DNA of 64,000 nucleotides from assembly GCF_000284595.1 (NCBI RefSeq), contig NC_017671.1:2327001-2391000 (forward strand). Direction: 5' to 3'. This DNA comes from Stenotrophomonas maltophilia D457 (GTDB lineage: Bacteria > Pseudomonadota > Gammaproteobacteria > Xanthomonadales > Xanthomonadaceae). Below are positions 1 to 9,125 of the stretch, one piece after another. The first letter of the stretch is position 1. Each line of letters starts with the position of its first letter. A program made the translations under genes and the position numbers. Under the pieces are notes generated by a model. It did not search any database. It was not told the origin of the DNA and saw only the letters and a program-made list of their open reading frames with translations.

Positions 1-527
1 TGAGCGCGCAGGATGCACAGCTCCTCGGGCGCCTCGCGGATCGCCTCCAGCTTGGTCTGCAGGGCCTGGTCCTGGCCCGGCGGCCACAAGGCGTCGATGG
101 TCTGTTCCAGCAGCTCGTCGCGGTCCCAGCCGAAGGCGCTGCAGGCGGCTGGGTTGGCATCGAGGATCGCCAGCGTGTCCAGGTCGTAGACGAGGATCGG
201 CCCGGGGTTGCCCTCGAACATCTGCCGCAGGCGCAGCTCGGAGGCCTGCTGGCGCGCATGGGTATGCAGCACGTGTTCGGCCAGCGGGCGCAGCAGCAGA
301 TAGAGCAGGCCCGCGCTGGCCAGCGCGAAGAACGAGCCCTTCAGGCCCTGCCACAGGGCCGCCTGCTGCGGATCGGGCACCAGCGCCTGCACCACGCTGT
401 CGGTGGAGATCATCCAGGCCAGCGCCATCACCAGGTAGCTCAGCACCACCCGGCGCCGGTCACGGCTCAGCGCCTGCGCCATCCGCGGGTCGGGAACTGG
501 GGCGTTGCCGGTCGGTTCTGCGGGCAT
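1..527 (-). CDS. Membrane-anchored PAS-domain sensor protein (3' end outside window)
   Basis: The start ATG is at 525-527 and the frame runs open to the window edge, so only about 175 N-terminal residues are seen. Two hydrophobic helices (about residues 28-50 and 68-88, the second reading FFALASAGLLYLLL) are followed by a PAS domain that begins near LRQMFEGNPGPILVYD and contains the usual ANPAACSAFGW core. A membrane-anchored PAS sensor is clear. The output domain (GGDEF, EAL or histidine kinase) lies outside the window and cannot be named. It is transcribed divergently from the PAS-GGDEF-EAL gene at 658, with about 130 bp between the starts, which would suit paired signalling genes. Confidence 0.75.
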   Translation of the reverse strand, partial: MPAEPTGNAPVPDPRMAQALSRDRRRVVLSYLVMALAWMISTDSVVQALVPDPQQAALWQGLKGSFFALASAGLLYLLLRPLAEHVLHTHARQQASELRLRQMFEGNPGPILVYDLDTLAILDANPAACSAFGWDRDELLEQTIDALWPPGQDQALQTKLEAIREAPEELCILRA

Positions 528-657
528 GGACGGGGCGGGTGACAGGGGCGCCGGTCATCTTACCCCGCAGCGTGCCGTGACCACTCAATTATCCGCCGCA
601 GGCGCCGTTAACCACTGCGTGCCCCGCTGACGGGCGTGTCATCCGGAGCAAGATCGC

Positions 658-3417
658 GTGGACCAAGGGATCATCGCCAGCCTGCTGCAGCACCCGCTTG
701 CGTCGGCGCTGGTCATCGTCGACCGTGCCGGGCGCCCGCTGGCGGCCAATCCGGCCGCGCGCGAGCATGGCCTGCCGGCCACCGTGGCGGCCTATGCGCC
801 GATGCTGGAAGATCTGCGCCTGATGGCCGCCGATGGTGGCATCGTTGCCTGCACGCTGCCGGGCGGCCCGCGGGGGCACTACGACGGGCACCTGCGTGCG
901 GTGCACGACGGTGCCGGCAACCTGCTGGCGTTCACCCTGAGCATTCCCGAGCCGGTGCCGGTCGATGCGGGCGGGCGCTGGGAGCTGGCACTGGACAGCG
1001 CCGGCCACAGCCTGTGGGACTGGGATATCCCCAGTGACCGGGTGGCGCGCACGCCGGCGCTGGGCGACGAGACCGCCACTGAATTGCTGTCTCGCGTGCA
1101 CGGCGAGGACATCGCCCAGGTGCGCGCCGCGCTCGACGAGCACCTGCGCGGGCACAGCGAGCAGTACAGCGCACAGTTCCGTTTCCGCCAGGCCGATGGC
1201 CAGTGGCGTTGGGTGCTCGATCGCGGCCGCGTGGTCGCTCGCACCGCCGATGGCCAGCCCCTGCGCATGGTCGGCACGCATACCGATATCGAGCAGCAGA
1301 AGCAGCTCGAATCGCTGCTGCAGGAACAGCAGCTGCACCTGAGCGAGGCCCAGCGCATCGCCAGCATGGGCAGCTGGTCGTTTGATCCCAACAGCGGGCA
1401 TTTCTGGTGGTCGCCGGAACTGCGTTCGCTTCTGGCACTGGAGCAGGGCGCCGTTCCGGGCCAGCGGCGCTGGCTGAAGCAGCTGCATCCACGCTCCCGC
1501 GGCGCGCTGCGCGCGGCATGGCGGCGGTTGTGGCGCGATGGCCGCGCTGCCAACCTCGAGCTGGAGCTGACCCGCGGCCATGAGCCTTCGCAGCACCTGC
1601 GGCTATGGATGCAGCCGCTGCTGGACATGGACGGGCAACCCAAGCGCCTGCTCGGCCAGGTACAGAACATCACCGAACAGCACCAGACCGATGCGTTGAT
1701 CCGCTGGCGCACCGAACTGCTGAACCGGGTCTCCGCGCTGGGCCGCATCGGCGGCTGCGAGATCGAAGTGCAGACCCGCAGCATGCAATGGACCGAGGAG
1801 TGCTACCGCATCCATGGCCTGCGCAAGGAACCGATCACCCTCGACCAGGCGCTGGCGCTGTACACGGAGGACTCGCGCAACGCGTTCGAGGCGGCGCTCG
1901 CCCGTATCGCCAACGGCGGCCTGCCCGAGCAGCTGGACCTGTGCTTCTACCGCCAGTCCGGCCTGCGCGTCTGGGTGCAGGTGCTGATCGAACTGGACCG
2001 CCGTGACGGCCTGCCGCCGCGGTTCGTTGTCCTGTTCCGTGACATCACCCGCGAGCGCGAAGCCAACGAGCGCATCGAACTGCTGGCCCACTACGACCTG
2101 CTGACCGGCCTGCCCAACCGCGTACTGCTCGGCGAACAGACCGCCGAAGCCATCGAGGAAGCACGCGACCGCGGTTCCTCGCTGGCCATGCTGTTCATCG
2201 ACCTGGACGGCTTCAAGACCATCAACGACAGCTTCGGCCACGCCACCGGCGATGCGCTGCTGAAGGCCGCAGCCACCCGCCTGCACCAGAACCTGCGCAA
2301 CAACGACCTGTTCGGCCGCTTCAGTGGCGATGAGTTCATCGTGGTGCTGCGCGACCTGGCCGAGCCGGAAGATGCCGGTCATGTCGCCCGCAAGCTGATT
2401 GCCTCGCTGGCTGAGCCGCTGCGCCGTGGCGAGACCACGTTGAAAGTCGGCGCCAGCGTCGGCATCGCGATGCTGGGCGATGCGCAGACCGATTTCGACT
2501 CACTGCTGCGCGCGGCCGACGCCGCGATGTATGCGGCCAAGGAAGCCGGGCGCAACACCTACCAGTACTACAGCCAGGACGCCCTGGCCCGCATCCAGCG
2601 CCGGCTGGACGTCGAGCATGCCCTGCATGGGGCGATCGAGCGCGACGAGTTCAGCCTGGCCTACCAGCCGCTGCTGCACGCCCACCACGGCGAGCCACCG
2701 GCGATCGAGGCACTGTTGCGCTGGCACCGCCCCGGCATCGGCTACTGCAGCCCGGCCGAGTTCATTCCCATTGCCGAAAAGTGCGGCGAGATCGTGCGCA
2801 TCGGCGACTGGGTGCTGAACGAGGCCTGCCGCCAGGCGACCGCCTGGGACCGTGCCGGACTGCACTTTGATCGCATCGCGGTCAACGTGTCGGCGGTGCA
2901 GCTGCGTGATCGCGGCTTCGCCGAGCGCGTGATCGAGATCTGCCATGCCCATGGCTGGCCGCCGCAACGGCTGGAACTGGAGCTGACCGAGTCGGCGCTG
3001 ATCCGTGATACCGACATCCTGCGCCATTGCTTCGACGTGCTGGAACGGCACGGCGTGCCGCTGGCGGTGGATGACTTCGGCACTGGCTTCTCCAACCTCA
3101 ATTACCTCAACCGCTTCCCGGTGGGGCGCCTGAAGATCGACCGCAGTTTCGTGCAGGGCATGCTGCATGATTCGGGCACGGCCGAAGTCACCCAGGCCAT
3201 CGTCCACCTGGGCCACGCGCTGGGCATGAAGGTGGTGGCCGAAGGCGTGGAAACCCACCAGGAAGAAGACATGCTGCGCCGCCAGGGCTGCGACGAGATC
3301 CAGGGCTACCTGTACTCGCGCCCGCTCAGCCCGCGTGATCTGGCGCAGTGGCTGCGCCAGCAGCGCCCGGCGCCGATGCGCACCGACGCCAGCGGCGAAG
3401 CGGTGCTGGTGCGCTGA
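658..3417 (+). CDS. PAS-GGDEF-EAL cyclic-di-GMP signalling protein
   Basis: A 919-residue protein starting at GTG (658). Three to four PAS-like modules fill residues 1-470; the linkers MVGTHTDIEQQKQ, LLGQVQNITEQHQ and VLFRDITREREANE are typical PAC ends. The GGDEF domain begins near residue 474 (YDLLTGLPNR) with an SGDEF signature near residue 556, a variant compatible with diguanylate cyclase activity. The EAL domain begins near residue 655, with EALLRWHRP near 682 and the conserved stretches ELTESALI and DDFGTGFSNLNYL, so phosphodiesterase residues look intact. No transmembrane segment is visible, so it should be cytosolic. Both catalytic motifs are preserved; whether it makes or degrades c-di-GMP cannot be told from sequence. 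Confidence 0.9.
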   Translation: MDQGIIASLLQHPLASALVIVDRAGRPLAANPAAREHGLPATVAAYAPMLEDLRLMAADGGIVACTLPGGPRGHYDGHLRAVHDGAGNLLAFTLSIPEPVPVDAGGRWELALDSAGHSLWDWDIPSDRVARTPALGDETATELLSRVHGEDIAQVRAALDEHLRGHSEQYSAQFRFRQADGQWRWVLDRGRVVARTADGQPLRMVGTHTDIEQQKQLESLLQEQQLHLSEAQRIASMGSWSFDPNSGHFWWSPELRSLLALEQGAVPGQRRWLKQLHPRSRGALRAAWRRLWRDGRAANLELELTRGHEPSQHLRLWMQPLLDMDGQPKRLLGQVQNITEQHQTDALIRWRTELLNRVSALGRIGGCEIEVQTRSMQWTEECYRIHGLRKEPITLDQALALYTEDSRNAFEAALARIANGGLPEQLDLCFYRQSGLRVWVQVLIELDRRDGLPPRFVVLFRDITREREANERIELLAHYDLLTGLPNRVLLGEQTAEAIEEARDRGSSLAMLFIDLDGFKTINDSFGHATGDALLKAAATRLHQNLRNNDLFGRFSGDEFIVVLRDLAEPEDAGHVARKLIASLAEPLRRGETTLKVGASVGIAMLGDAQTDFDSLLRAADAAMYAAKEAGRNTYQYYSQDALARIQRRLDVEHALHGAIERDEFSLAYQPLLHAHHGEPPAIEALLRWHRPGIGYCSPAEFIPIAEKCGEIVRIGDWVLNEACRQATAWDRAGLHFDRIAVNVSAVQLRDRGFAERVIEICHAHGWPPQRLELELTESALIRDTDILRHCFDVLERHGVPLAVDDFGTGFSNLNYLNRFPVGRLKIDRSFVQGMLHDSGTAEVTQAIVHLGHALGMKVVAEGVETHQEEDMLRRQGCDEIQGYLYSRPLSPRDLAQWLRQQRPAPMRTDASGEAVLVR

Positions 3418-3475
3418 GGATCTGCGCTGGCAGATGCCGGCGCGGTGTAGCCTGACTCTGGTGCGCCCAGCTCTG

Positions 3476-3545
3476 GTGGGTGCCGACCGTTGGCCGGCAC
3501 GGATGCCCTGACGCTCGCGATCATCCACGCATGGCGTGGAACTAC
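3476..3545. repeat. Pair of short palindromes (SMAG/GTAG-type) between convergent genes
   Basis: Two imperfect palindromes lie side by side: one around TGCCGaccgttggCCGGCA, then TCCACGC-atg-GCGTGGA at 3524-3540. Read on the minus strand the second is preceded by GTAG. They fill the space between the stops of the c-di-GMP gene and the membrane protein and may act as transcript ends. Confidence 0.6.
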
Positions 3546-4048
3546 CTGGGAAACTCCGCCTTCAACTGCATGCGCAGGGCCTCGACGATGGCCGCATAGC
3601 GTCGCTTCTGGACCAGATAGCTGGCCAGGAACAGCGGCAGCACCAGCAGCATCGGTGCCACCATCGGGCGCATCGCCACCAGCGGCAACAGCAGCAGCGA
3701 CAGGATTGCCACGAACCAGCTGCACAGGCCGATCACCCGCACCTCGTGCCGTCGCGCGTTGAGAACGATGCGTCCACGCATCACCGGGAAGTAGCGCAGG
3801 CCGAAGCTCGGTGCGAAGCTCTCGCGGAACGCCATGCTGCCATCGGGCAGCGCATGGAAGGCCAGTTGCAGCCATCTGTCCTGCGGCAGGTCACGTTCCA
3901 GGCTGCCCAGCGAGAGCCGGGCCTGCATGGCCGGTGACGCCGCGATGCGTTCGTTGAACAGGGTGATGCCCCAGCTGAAATAGCCGGCCACCCAGGTCAT
4001 CAGAAGGACGGCTTCGATGAGGAGCACTGCGATCAGGGCGATGGCCAT
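3542..4048 (-). CDS. Hypothetical inner-membrane protein
   Basis: A 168-residue protein starting MAIALIAVLLIEAVLL. It has an N-terminal hydrophobic helix (residues 2-25) and a pair of helices near residues 105-145 (VAILSLLLLPLVA and MLLVLPLFLASYLV). Between them lies a polar region of about 75 residues with a predicted mixed alpha/beta character. I do not recognise the family. The stop overlaps the end of the palindrome pair shared with the convergent c-di-GMP gene. The reading frame, start and hydrophobic pattern support a real gene, but no function can be assigned. Confidence 0.6.
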   Translation of the reverse strand: MAIALIAVLLIEAVLLMTWVAGYFSWGITLFNERIAASPAMQARLSLGSLERDLPQDRWLQLAFHALPDGSMAFRESFAPSFGLRYFPVMRGRIVLNARRHEVRVIGLCSWFVAILSLLLLPLVAMRPMVAPMLLVLPLFLASYLVQKRRYAAIVEALRMQLKAEFPR

Positions 4049-4096
4049 CGGTCTTCCATGAATGGGACCGGTGGATCATGCCATGCGGGACGGCCC

Positions 4097-4115
4097 ATCC
4101 ACGCAGGACGTGGAT
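4097..4115. repeat. Short palindrome at the stop of the 71-residue gene
   Basis: ATCCACG-cagga-CGTGGAT, immediately followed by CTAC (GTAG on the minus strand). It touches the stop codon of the leftward gene at 4116 and has the same head as the other GTAG elements. Confidence 0.55.
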
Positions 4116-4331
4116 CTACTTCAGGGCTTCGCCATCCAGGCCCAGGTCCCATGCCAGGCCCAGCAGTTCATCGTCGGCTCGGGAGGGGGTGGGGCGCGCA
4201 TCGGCCAGCTGCTGCAGTTCGAGCAGTTCCTCGCGGGCCACGTCTTCCAGCCGCTGCAGCTGCTCACGCACGCTCGCATTGCGCGGGCGCTCGGTGTCGG
4301 TGAGGGCGGGCAGGGCGCGGATCAGGGTCAT
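4116..4331 (-). CDS. Small hypothetical protein downstream of a chemoreceptor-like gene
   Basis: A 71-residue acidic protein (MTLIRALPALTDTERPRNAS...) with one predicted long helix around residues 20-50 (VREQLQRLEDVAREELLELQ). I place the start at ATG 4329-4331, which gives a compact protein; longer versions of the frame run backward through the terminator hairpin at 4372-4396 and are unlikely. It follows the methyl-accepting gene on the same strand after about 100 bp and could be cotranscribed by read-through. No family recognised. Confidence 0.45.
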   Translation of the reverse strand: MTLIRALPALTDTERPRNASVREQLQRLEDVAREELLELQQLADARPTPSRADDELLGLAWDLGLDGEALK

Positions 4332-4371
4332 GGTGCGCGTACAGGATGCATCCAATGGCGGGTTACAGGCA

Positions 4372-4396
4372 AAGGCCCCGGGCGAACCGGGGCCTT
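4372..4396 (-). terminator. Hairpin terminator after the methyl-accepting gene
   Basis: Perfect 10-bp stem AAGGCCCCGG / CCGGGGCCTT with a 5-nt loop, 33 bp past the stop of the leftward chemoreceptor-like gene. The U-tract is short (TTTG), so termination may be partial. Confidence 0.55.
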
Positions 4397-4429
4397 GCGG
4401 GCTGCCGGCGAGGGCAGCGGACATCAGGA

Positions 4430-5620
4430 TCAGAACAGCTCGACGGTGCCGGCGCCCATGCTCTGCTGGGCGACGGGCTTGTGCGGCGGGCGTTCCCATT
4501 CGCTGCGCAGCTCGCGCAGGCGATTGCCGGTCCGCTGCAGGGCGCTGGCGATCTCTTCGTCGAACACGCCGCCATTGCGGTGCAGCAGCTCCTGCAGGGC
4601 CACCGCTTCGCGGTTGATGGCAGTCAGGCGGTCCAGGTGGGTGTGCACGCCGCCCAGCGCCTGGGTGGCGATGTCTTCGAACTGCAGGGCACGCACGGCT
4701 TCGGCCACGCTGCCATCGATCGCACGGGCGCACTCGGACACTTCGCGCATGCCGTCGCCCAGCGAGGCGTTGATCTGCGCGACGTTGTCGAGCATCGCTG
4801 CTGCTTCCTGACGGGCTTCGCGGGAGCGGTCCATATCGCGCGAGGCCATGTGCGAAACCGTCTCGCGCACCTTGGCGATGGCGTCCTTGGAGCTGTGCGC
4901 CAGCTTGCGGATCTGCTCGTTGAAGGTGGTCGAGCGCTCGGACAGGTTGCGCACTTCGTCGGCGACCACGGCGAAGCCACGACCGGCTTCACCGGCGCGC
5001 GCCGCTTCGATGGCCGCGTTCAGCGCCAGAAGGTTGGTCTGGTCGGCGATCGACTTGACGTCTTCCAGCAGCGCGAAGATGCCATCCAGGTGCTGCGCCA
5101 TCTGGTCGATGTGCTGCACGGTGGTGCTGCTCTGGCCGCTCACCTGTTCCAGCGCTTCCACCAGCTGTTCCATGCGATGGCTGGCGTGCTGGGCGAAACG
5201 GGCGACGTCGAGGCCGGCATTGCCTTCATCACCGGCGCGGTCGACGATGCGCGACAGGGCCTGGCTCTGCTGGCGCGACTTGCGGTTCATGGCATCGAAG
5301 CTGCCGCCCAGGCTGGAGACGGCCTGGCGGATCAGGTCACGGGCGCGTTCCACTTCGCCACGCGAACCGTCGATCTCGTTGCCGACGAAGTTGCGCAGCT
5401 CGGTCAGCAGCTGGTCCTGTTCGCGCAGGACACGGGCGTGCTCGGGGGAACGATGTGCCTGTGCGCGGGTGGTCCACCACGCAAAGCCGAGCCAGCTCAG
5501 CGTCATCGTGGTCAGGATCGCCCAGCGCAGGGCGGCCGGCCATTCGAAACCGATGGCGAAGGGGAGCAGCAGGGTCAGAGCCAGGGGGGCGGCCAGACGG
5601 ATGAAAATGCGTGAGTACAT
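4430..5620 (-). CDS. Methyl-accepting chemotaxis-type signalling protein without periplasmic sensor
   Basis: A 396-residue protein from ATG 5618-5620; a GTG seven codons upstream is a less likely start. Two adjacent hydrophobic helices near the N-terminus ([15 protein letters not shown] and [17 protein letters not shown]) have only a few residues between them, so there is no periplasmic ligand domain. A long cytoplasmic coiled coil follows, with the conserved MCP hairpin tip [18 protein letters not shown] and [15 protein letters not shown] near residues 200-235. This would couple to CheA/CheW and sense something membrane-linked or cytosolic. The C-terminus lacks an obvious CheR-tethering pentapeptide. 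Confidence 0.8.
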   Translation of the reverse strand: MYSRIFIRLAAPLALTLLLPFAIGFEWPAALRWAILTTMTLSWLGFAWWTTRAQAHRSPEHARVLREQDQLLTELRNFVGNEIDGSRGEVERARDLIRQAVSSLGGSFDAMNRKSRQQSQALSRIVDRAGDEGNAGLDVARFAQHASHRMEQLVEALEQVSGQSSTTVQHIDQMAQHLDGIFALLEDVKSIADQTNLLALNAAIEAARAGEAGRGFAVVADEVRNLSERSTTFNEQIRKLAHSSKDAIAKVRETVSHMASRDMDRSREARQEAAAMLDNVAQINASLGDGMREVSECARAIDGSVAEAVRALQFEDIATQALGGVHTHLDRLTAINREAVALQELLHRNGGVFDEEIASALQRTGNRLRELRSEWERPPHKPVAQQSMGAGTVELF

Positions 5621-5736
5621 GGACGTTCTCGGGAGGTGCACGGAGGATGTATCGGCCGTACCCCCTTTCTCTTTAACGTCGATGTGCCTCGAAGTGCATT
5701 CTGAATGCGCCGGTTTTCCGGCGCCTTGGCGGCCTC

Positions 5737-5832
5737 GGGGTCAGAGCCCTTTCCGTGCCGGAAAGGGATCCGACCCCTTGGGCAGGCGCAACAGGGTCGG
5801 ATCCCTTTTCCATGGAAAAGGGCTCTGACCCC
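5737..5832. repeat. Double inverted palindromic element (GGGGTCAGAGCCC family)
   Basis: Two 40-bp hairpin monomers in opposite orientation. Monomer 1 (5737-5776) pairs CCCTTTCC with GGAAAGGG; monomer 2 (5793-5832) pairs CCCTTTTCC with GGAAAAGGG. The outer sequences GGGGTCAGAGCCC and GGGCTCTGACCCC also pair across the whole 96 bp. It lies just past the stop of hflD and upstream of the chemoreceptor-like gene. A single related monomer recurs at 32627-32666. Confidence 0.8.
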
Positions 5833-5838
5833 ACACCC

Positions 5839-6453
5839 TCAGGCCAGCAGGCGGTCCACGGCCTCGATCATCGCCTTGCGGCTGAACAGGAAGTCCCAGT
5901 AGCTGCCGCCCAGCTGGCGCCACAACACCGCCGAACGCACCGCGGCCAGCAGCAGGGCACGGATCTCCGCCACCACGCCGGCCTGGCCCAGGTAGTGCGG
6001 GTTGCCCTGCACCATCACCCGCGGTTTCAGGTGGCTGATGGTGTCGGCATACAGGCCGCCGAGGTTGGCCAGTACGTCCGGGTGGCCACTGTCGCCCAGT
6101 TCGGTGGCCTGGCGATGGGCGCGCTCGATGCCCGAGGCGACCTTGTTCACGGTCGCCCCATCCTGCACGAAGCGGCGCTCCAGCTGCAGCACCGACAGGG
6201 CCAGCTTGGGCAGGATCGGGTCCTGGCCCTGGCTGCGGAAGTAGTTGTGCAGCAGGCGCAGGCCGGACTTCAGTGCATGACGGTCACCGAACACCGCCTG
6301 CGGCGAGGACGCATCGACGCGGAACACGCTGTCCACGGCGGTGCGCACGGCGGCGGCGTCGGAATGGCCGGTATCGGCGATGCGGCGCACCTGCTGCAGG
6401 GCCTGGGCAATGCCGGCCAGGGCCAGGACGCGGTCGTCGACAGTGAAACTCAT
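5839..6453 (-). CDS. hflD: HflD-family protein (high-frequency lysogenization protein)
   Basis: A 204-residue helical protein ([20 protein letters not shown]...) of the usual HflD length. In E. coli HflD is a membrane-peripheral protein that lowers phage lambda CII activity; its normal role is unclear. The identification rests on overall similarity to the family ([32 protein letters not shown]) and on its place directly after mnmA, the conserved arrangement in gammaproteobacteria. Its ATG overlaps the mnmA stop by 4 bp (ATGA), so the two should be translationally coupled. Confidence 0.9.
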   Translation of the reverse strand: MSFTVDDRVLALAGIAQALQQVRRIADTGHSDAAAVRTAVDSVFRVDASSPQAVFGDRHALKSGLRLLHNYFRSQGQDPILPKLALSVLQLERRFVQDGATVNKVASGIERAHRQATELGDSGHPDVLANLGGLYADTISHLKPRVMVQGNPHYLGQAGVVAEIRALLLAAVRSAVLWRQLGGSYWDFLFSRKAMIEAVDRLLA

Positions 6454-7592
6454 GCAGCGATTACCTCAAAAGGGGAGGGGGTGGTGCGCAGGCGTTGTTC
6501 CAGCGGCGCATCGGTGGCGGCGATCACCGCGCCGCCCAGGCACACATCACCGTCATACAGCACCAGCGATTGACCGGGGGTAACGGCACGCTGCGGGCGC
6601 GCAAAGGTGACCAGCACGCTGCCATCGTCCAGCACCTCGACCGTACACGGCTCGTCGGGCTGGCGGTAGCGGGTCTGGGCGGTGCATTCGAAGCGCCGTG
6701 CCGGCGGTGAGCCGGCGATCCAGTGCGCGGTTTCCGAACGCAGGCGGTCGGACAGCATCCACTTGCTGTCGCGGTCCTGGTCCACGTACAGCACGTTGCT
6801 GGCCACATCCTTGCCAACCACGTACCACGGCGCGGCCGGGCGGCCACGCACGCCGCCGATGTTCAGGCCCTCGCGCTGGCCCAGGGTGAAATAGAACACG
6901 CCCGGGTGTTCGGCAATCACGCTGCCGTCGGCCGGGTCGAGGATCTGGCCGGGCTTGGCCGGCAGGTAGCGGCCGAGGAATTCGCGGAAGTCGCGCTCGC
7001 CGATGAAACAGATGCCGGTGGAGTCCTTCTTGGCGTGGGTCGGCAGGCCGACGTCGCGCGCGATCCGGCGCAGGTCGCTCTTTTCCAGGTCGCCGATCGG
7101 GAACAGGGTGGCTGCCAGCTGTTCCTGGCCCAGTTGATGCAGGAAGTAGCTCTGGTCCTTGGATCGATCGGCGCCGCGCAGCAGCAGCCACTGGTGGCCG
7201 CGCTGGGCCACCCGTGCGTAATGGCCGGTGGCGATGCGCTCGGCGCCCAGCTCGCGGGCGGCGTCCAGGAAATGCTTGAACTTCACTTCACGGTTGCACA
7301 GCACGTCCGGGTTCGGGGTGCGGCCGGCCGCGTACTCGGCCAGGAAGTGCTCGAACACGCCCTGCCAGTACTCGCTGGAGAAGTCCCGGAAGTGGAACGG
7401 GATGCCCAGCAGGCCGCACACGGCCACCGCGTCGCGACGGTCATCCTCGGCACGGCAATCACCGCTGCCATCGTCGGCCCAGTTCTGCATGAACAGGCCG
7501 GCCACGGCCTCGCCCTGCTGTACCAGGCGCCAGGCGGCGACCGAGGAATCGACGCCGCCGGAGACGCCCACCATCACACGCGGAGTGCTCAT
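6450..7592 (-). CDS. mnmA: tRNA-specific 2-thiouridylase MnmA
   Basis: A 380-residue enzyme that installs the 2-thio group on U34 of tRNA Lys, Glu and Gln, using ATP and sulfur relayed to a catalytic cysteine. The ATP-binding PP-loop GVSGGVDSS is at residues 9-17. The nucleophilic Cys is in [12 protein letters not shown] (near residue 99) and the second catalytic Cys in [10 protein letters not shown] (near 195). The start ATG (7590-7592) directly precedes this P-loop; longer frames run into the Nudix gene. It overlaps the upstream Nudix stop and the downstream hflD start by 4 bp each, giving a tight three-gene operon. Confidence 0.95.
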   Translation of the reverse strand: MSTPRVMVGVSGGVDSSVAAWRLVQQGEAVAGLFMQNWADDGSGDCRAEDDRRDAVAVCGLLGIPFHFRDFSSEYWQGVFEHFLAEYAAGRTPNPDVLCNREVKFKHFLDAARELGAERIATGHYARVAQRGHQWLLLRGADRSKDQSYFLHQLGQEQLAATLFPIGDLEKSDLRRIARDVGLPTHAKKDSTGICFIGERDFREFLGRYLPAKPGQILDPADGSVIAEHPGVFYFTLGQREGLNIGGVRGRPAAPWYVVGKDVASNVLYVDQDRDSKWMLSDRLRSETAHWIAGSPPARRFECTAQTRYRQPDEPCTVEVLDDGSVLVTFARPQRAVTPGQSLVLYDGDVCLGGAVIAATDAPLEQRLRTTPSPFEVIAA

Positions 7593-8050
7593 GCGACCTC
7601 CCGAACCAGCGAAAGCGGGTGGCGCTGGCCACCCAGGTAATCCGCCACCACCTGCCACACCAGCGGGCTGCGCTGGCGCTCGCCGGCGGCCTGCAGCTCG
7701 GCCGGTGTCAGCCACAGCGCGCGGTCGATGCCGGTGTCCAGCGGCTGCGCCGGATCGTGCGAAACCGGGCGCGCCGCGTAGCAGAAGCGCAGGAAGGCCG
7801 TGCCGTCGCCGGCAGTCCACTGGTAGCAGCCAATGAAGTGGGTCAGCTGCACCGTCCAGCCGGTTTCCTCGCGGGTCTCGCGCAGGGCGGCCTCGGCCAG
7901 GCTTTCGCCCGGCTCGAGGTGGCCGGCCGGCTGGTTCAGCACCTGGCGGCCGTCAATGGTCTCCTCGACCAGCAGCACGCGGCCGCCGTCGATCACCACG
8001 GTGGCAACGGTGGCGTGCGGTGCCCAGCGCGGGTCCGGCGTGGCGTTCAA
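7589..8050 (-). CDS. Nudix hydrolase (NudJ-like)
   Basis: A 153-residue protein with a complete Nudix box: GHLEPGES, then seven residues, then RETREETGW (about residues 43-65). This motif binds Mg2+ and cleaves nucleoside diphosphates linked to another moiety. Location just upstream of mnmA is the arrangement of NudJ-type (thiamine/HMP pyrophosphate) phosphatases in gammaproteobacteria, but the substrate cannot be read from sequence. The best start is TTG at 8048-8050, immediately after the stop of the upstream gene; no ATG is available before the conserved domain. The stop overlaps mnmA by 4 bp. Confidence 0.88.
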   Translation of the reverse strand: MNATPDPRWAPHATVATVVIDGGRVLLVEETIDGRQVLNQPAGHLEPGESLAEAALRETREETGWTVQLTHFIGCYQWTAGDGTAFLRFCYAARPVSHDPAQPLDTGIDRALWLTPAELQAAGERQRSPLVWQVVADYLGGQRHPLSLVREVA

Positions 8051-8051
8051 C

Positions 8052-8525
8052 TCAGAACTCGTCCTTCTTGGTCAGTTCCAGCTCCATCGCGTCGGCGGTG
8101 CGGATGGCCGCATCGATGGCGTCGCTGAGCTGGTCGGCGGTGGCATCGGCGTCGATCTTCACCACGAACATGGCAGTGGTGTCCTGCTTTACCCAGCCGC
8201 CCATCTTGGCGTCCTGCGAATCTTCCAGCAGGCGGTTGGCCACGGCCACCGGGAACTGCTTGGTCTTGGCGCTGTAGGCCGGCGACCAGATCTCGCGGAT
8301 GTTGTGGCTGCCGAAGTCTTCCACCGCCGAGCGCACGTAGACCATCTGGGTGCGGTCACCCTCGACGTCGAAGACCATGCGGTAGTCGCCATCCTCGTCG
8401 ACCTCGTAGGTGTAACCCAGCTTGTCCAGGTGGCGGGCCACGGACTTGTCGGCCTGGGGCGCGGCGGTGGCAGCACCGGCAGCGGCCAGGGTGATCAGCA
8501 GGGCGGGCAGAAGGGTCCTTTTCAT
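8052..8525 (-). CDS. Secreted hypothetical protein with signal peptide
   Basis: A 157-residue protein from ATG 8523-8525, with a clean signal peptide (MKRTLLPALLITLAAAGA, cleavage near AAA-TAAPQ). The mature part is a small alpha/beta domain (LDKLGYTYEVDEDGDYRMVF...) that resembles type III secretion-chaperone or YbjN-like folds, though I cannot confirm a family. It ends one base before the Nudix start, so it is probably the first gene of the Nudix-mnmA-hflD transcript. Divergent from clpS, about 110 bp away. Confidence 0.7.
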   Translation of the reverse strand: MKRTLLPALLITLAAAGAATAAPQADKSVARHLDKLGYTYEVDEDGDYRMVFDVEGDRTQMVYVRSAVEDFGSHNIREIWSPAYSAKTKQFPVAVANRLLEDSQDAKMGGWVKQDTTAMFVVKIDADATADQLSDAIDAAIRTADAMELELTKKDEF

Positions 8526-8625
8526 GAAGATCCTGTGAAGCAGTGTTGAAAGAAGCTGCAATTGTGACGTTGGGCGTGCGTGCCGTCCAATCTGCGGCTG
8601 GCCGACGCAGGCGCGGTGCAACCTC

Positions 8626-8638
8626 TATAATGGATGGA
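8626..8638 (+). promoter_or_regulatory. Candidate clpS promoter giving a leaderless mRNA
   Basis: A perfect TATAAT (8626-8631) is followed by only 6 nt (GGATGG) before the clpS ATG at 8638. Transcription normally starts about 6-8 nt after the -10 box, so the mRNA would begin at or next to the start codon. A weak -35 (CCGACG, 18-bp spacing) lies upstream. No Shine-Dalgarno sequence could fit in that space. Confidence 0.6.
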
Positions 8639-8964
8639 TGCCCCATGAGTCCTCCCCCGATTCCCATCACGAGCACGGCGTTGCCGTGGAGCCCGCGCGC
8701 CCGGAAGTGGCGCCGCCGCCGTTCTACCAGGTGATGCTGCTCAACGACGACTACACCCCGATGGATTTCGTGGTGGATGTACTGCAGCAGTTCTTCAGCA
8801 TGGACCTGGACAAGGCCACGCAGGTGATGCTGCACGTCCATACCCGCGGCCGCGGCGTCTGCGGCGTGTTCACCCGCGAGGTCGCCGAGACCAAGGTTGC
8901 CCAGGTCAACGAGTATTCGCGGATGAACCAGCACCCGCTGCTGTGCACGATGGAAAGGGCCTGA
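8638..8964 (+). CDS. clpS: ATP-dependent Clp protease adaptor ClpS
   Basis: A 108-residue adaptor that hands N-degron substrates to ClpA of the ClpAP protease. The folded domain begins near residue 30 with [20 protein letters not shown], which includes the NDD and TPMDFV residues of the N-degron pocket. [24 protein letters not shown] is the expected ClpS continuation. The first 28 residues are an acidic/His-rich tail that in this family enters the ClpA pore. clpA lies about 1.1 kb downstream on the same strand, separated by a leftward kinase gene. Confidence 0.96.
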   Translation: MPHESSPDSHHEHGVAVEPARPEVAPPPFYQVMLLNDDYTPMDFVVDVLQQFFSMDLDKATQVMLHVHTRGRGVCGVFTREVAETKVAQVNEYSRMNQHPLLCTMERA

Positions 8965-9008
8965 CCGGCTGCCGATCCTCGTCCGGGTACATCGACTCCG
9001 GACACGGC

Positions 9009-9070
9009 GTGCCCACCAAGGTGGGCACCTACCAAGGCAGAAACCTGTAGAGCCGAGCCCATGCTCGGCT
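9009..9070. repeat. Two GTAG-type palindromes downstream of clpS
   Basis: Palindrome GTGCCCACC-aa-GGTGGGCAC (9009-9028), then GTAG (9047) and AGCCGAGC-ccat-GCTCGGCT (9051-9070). The pair lies between the convergent clpS and kinase genes and is a typical SMAG dimer arrangement. Confidence 0.7.
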
Positions 9071-9125
9071 GCTTTTCGTCCCGGCGCAATGATCCCGGAT
9101 GGAGTGCGCCCACCACGCGCGGAGG

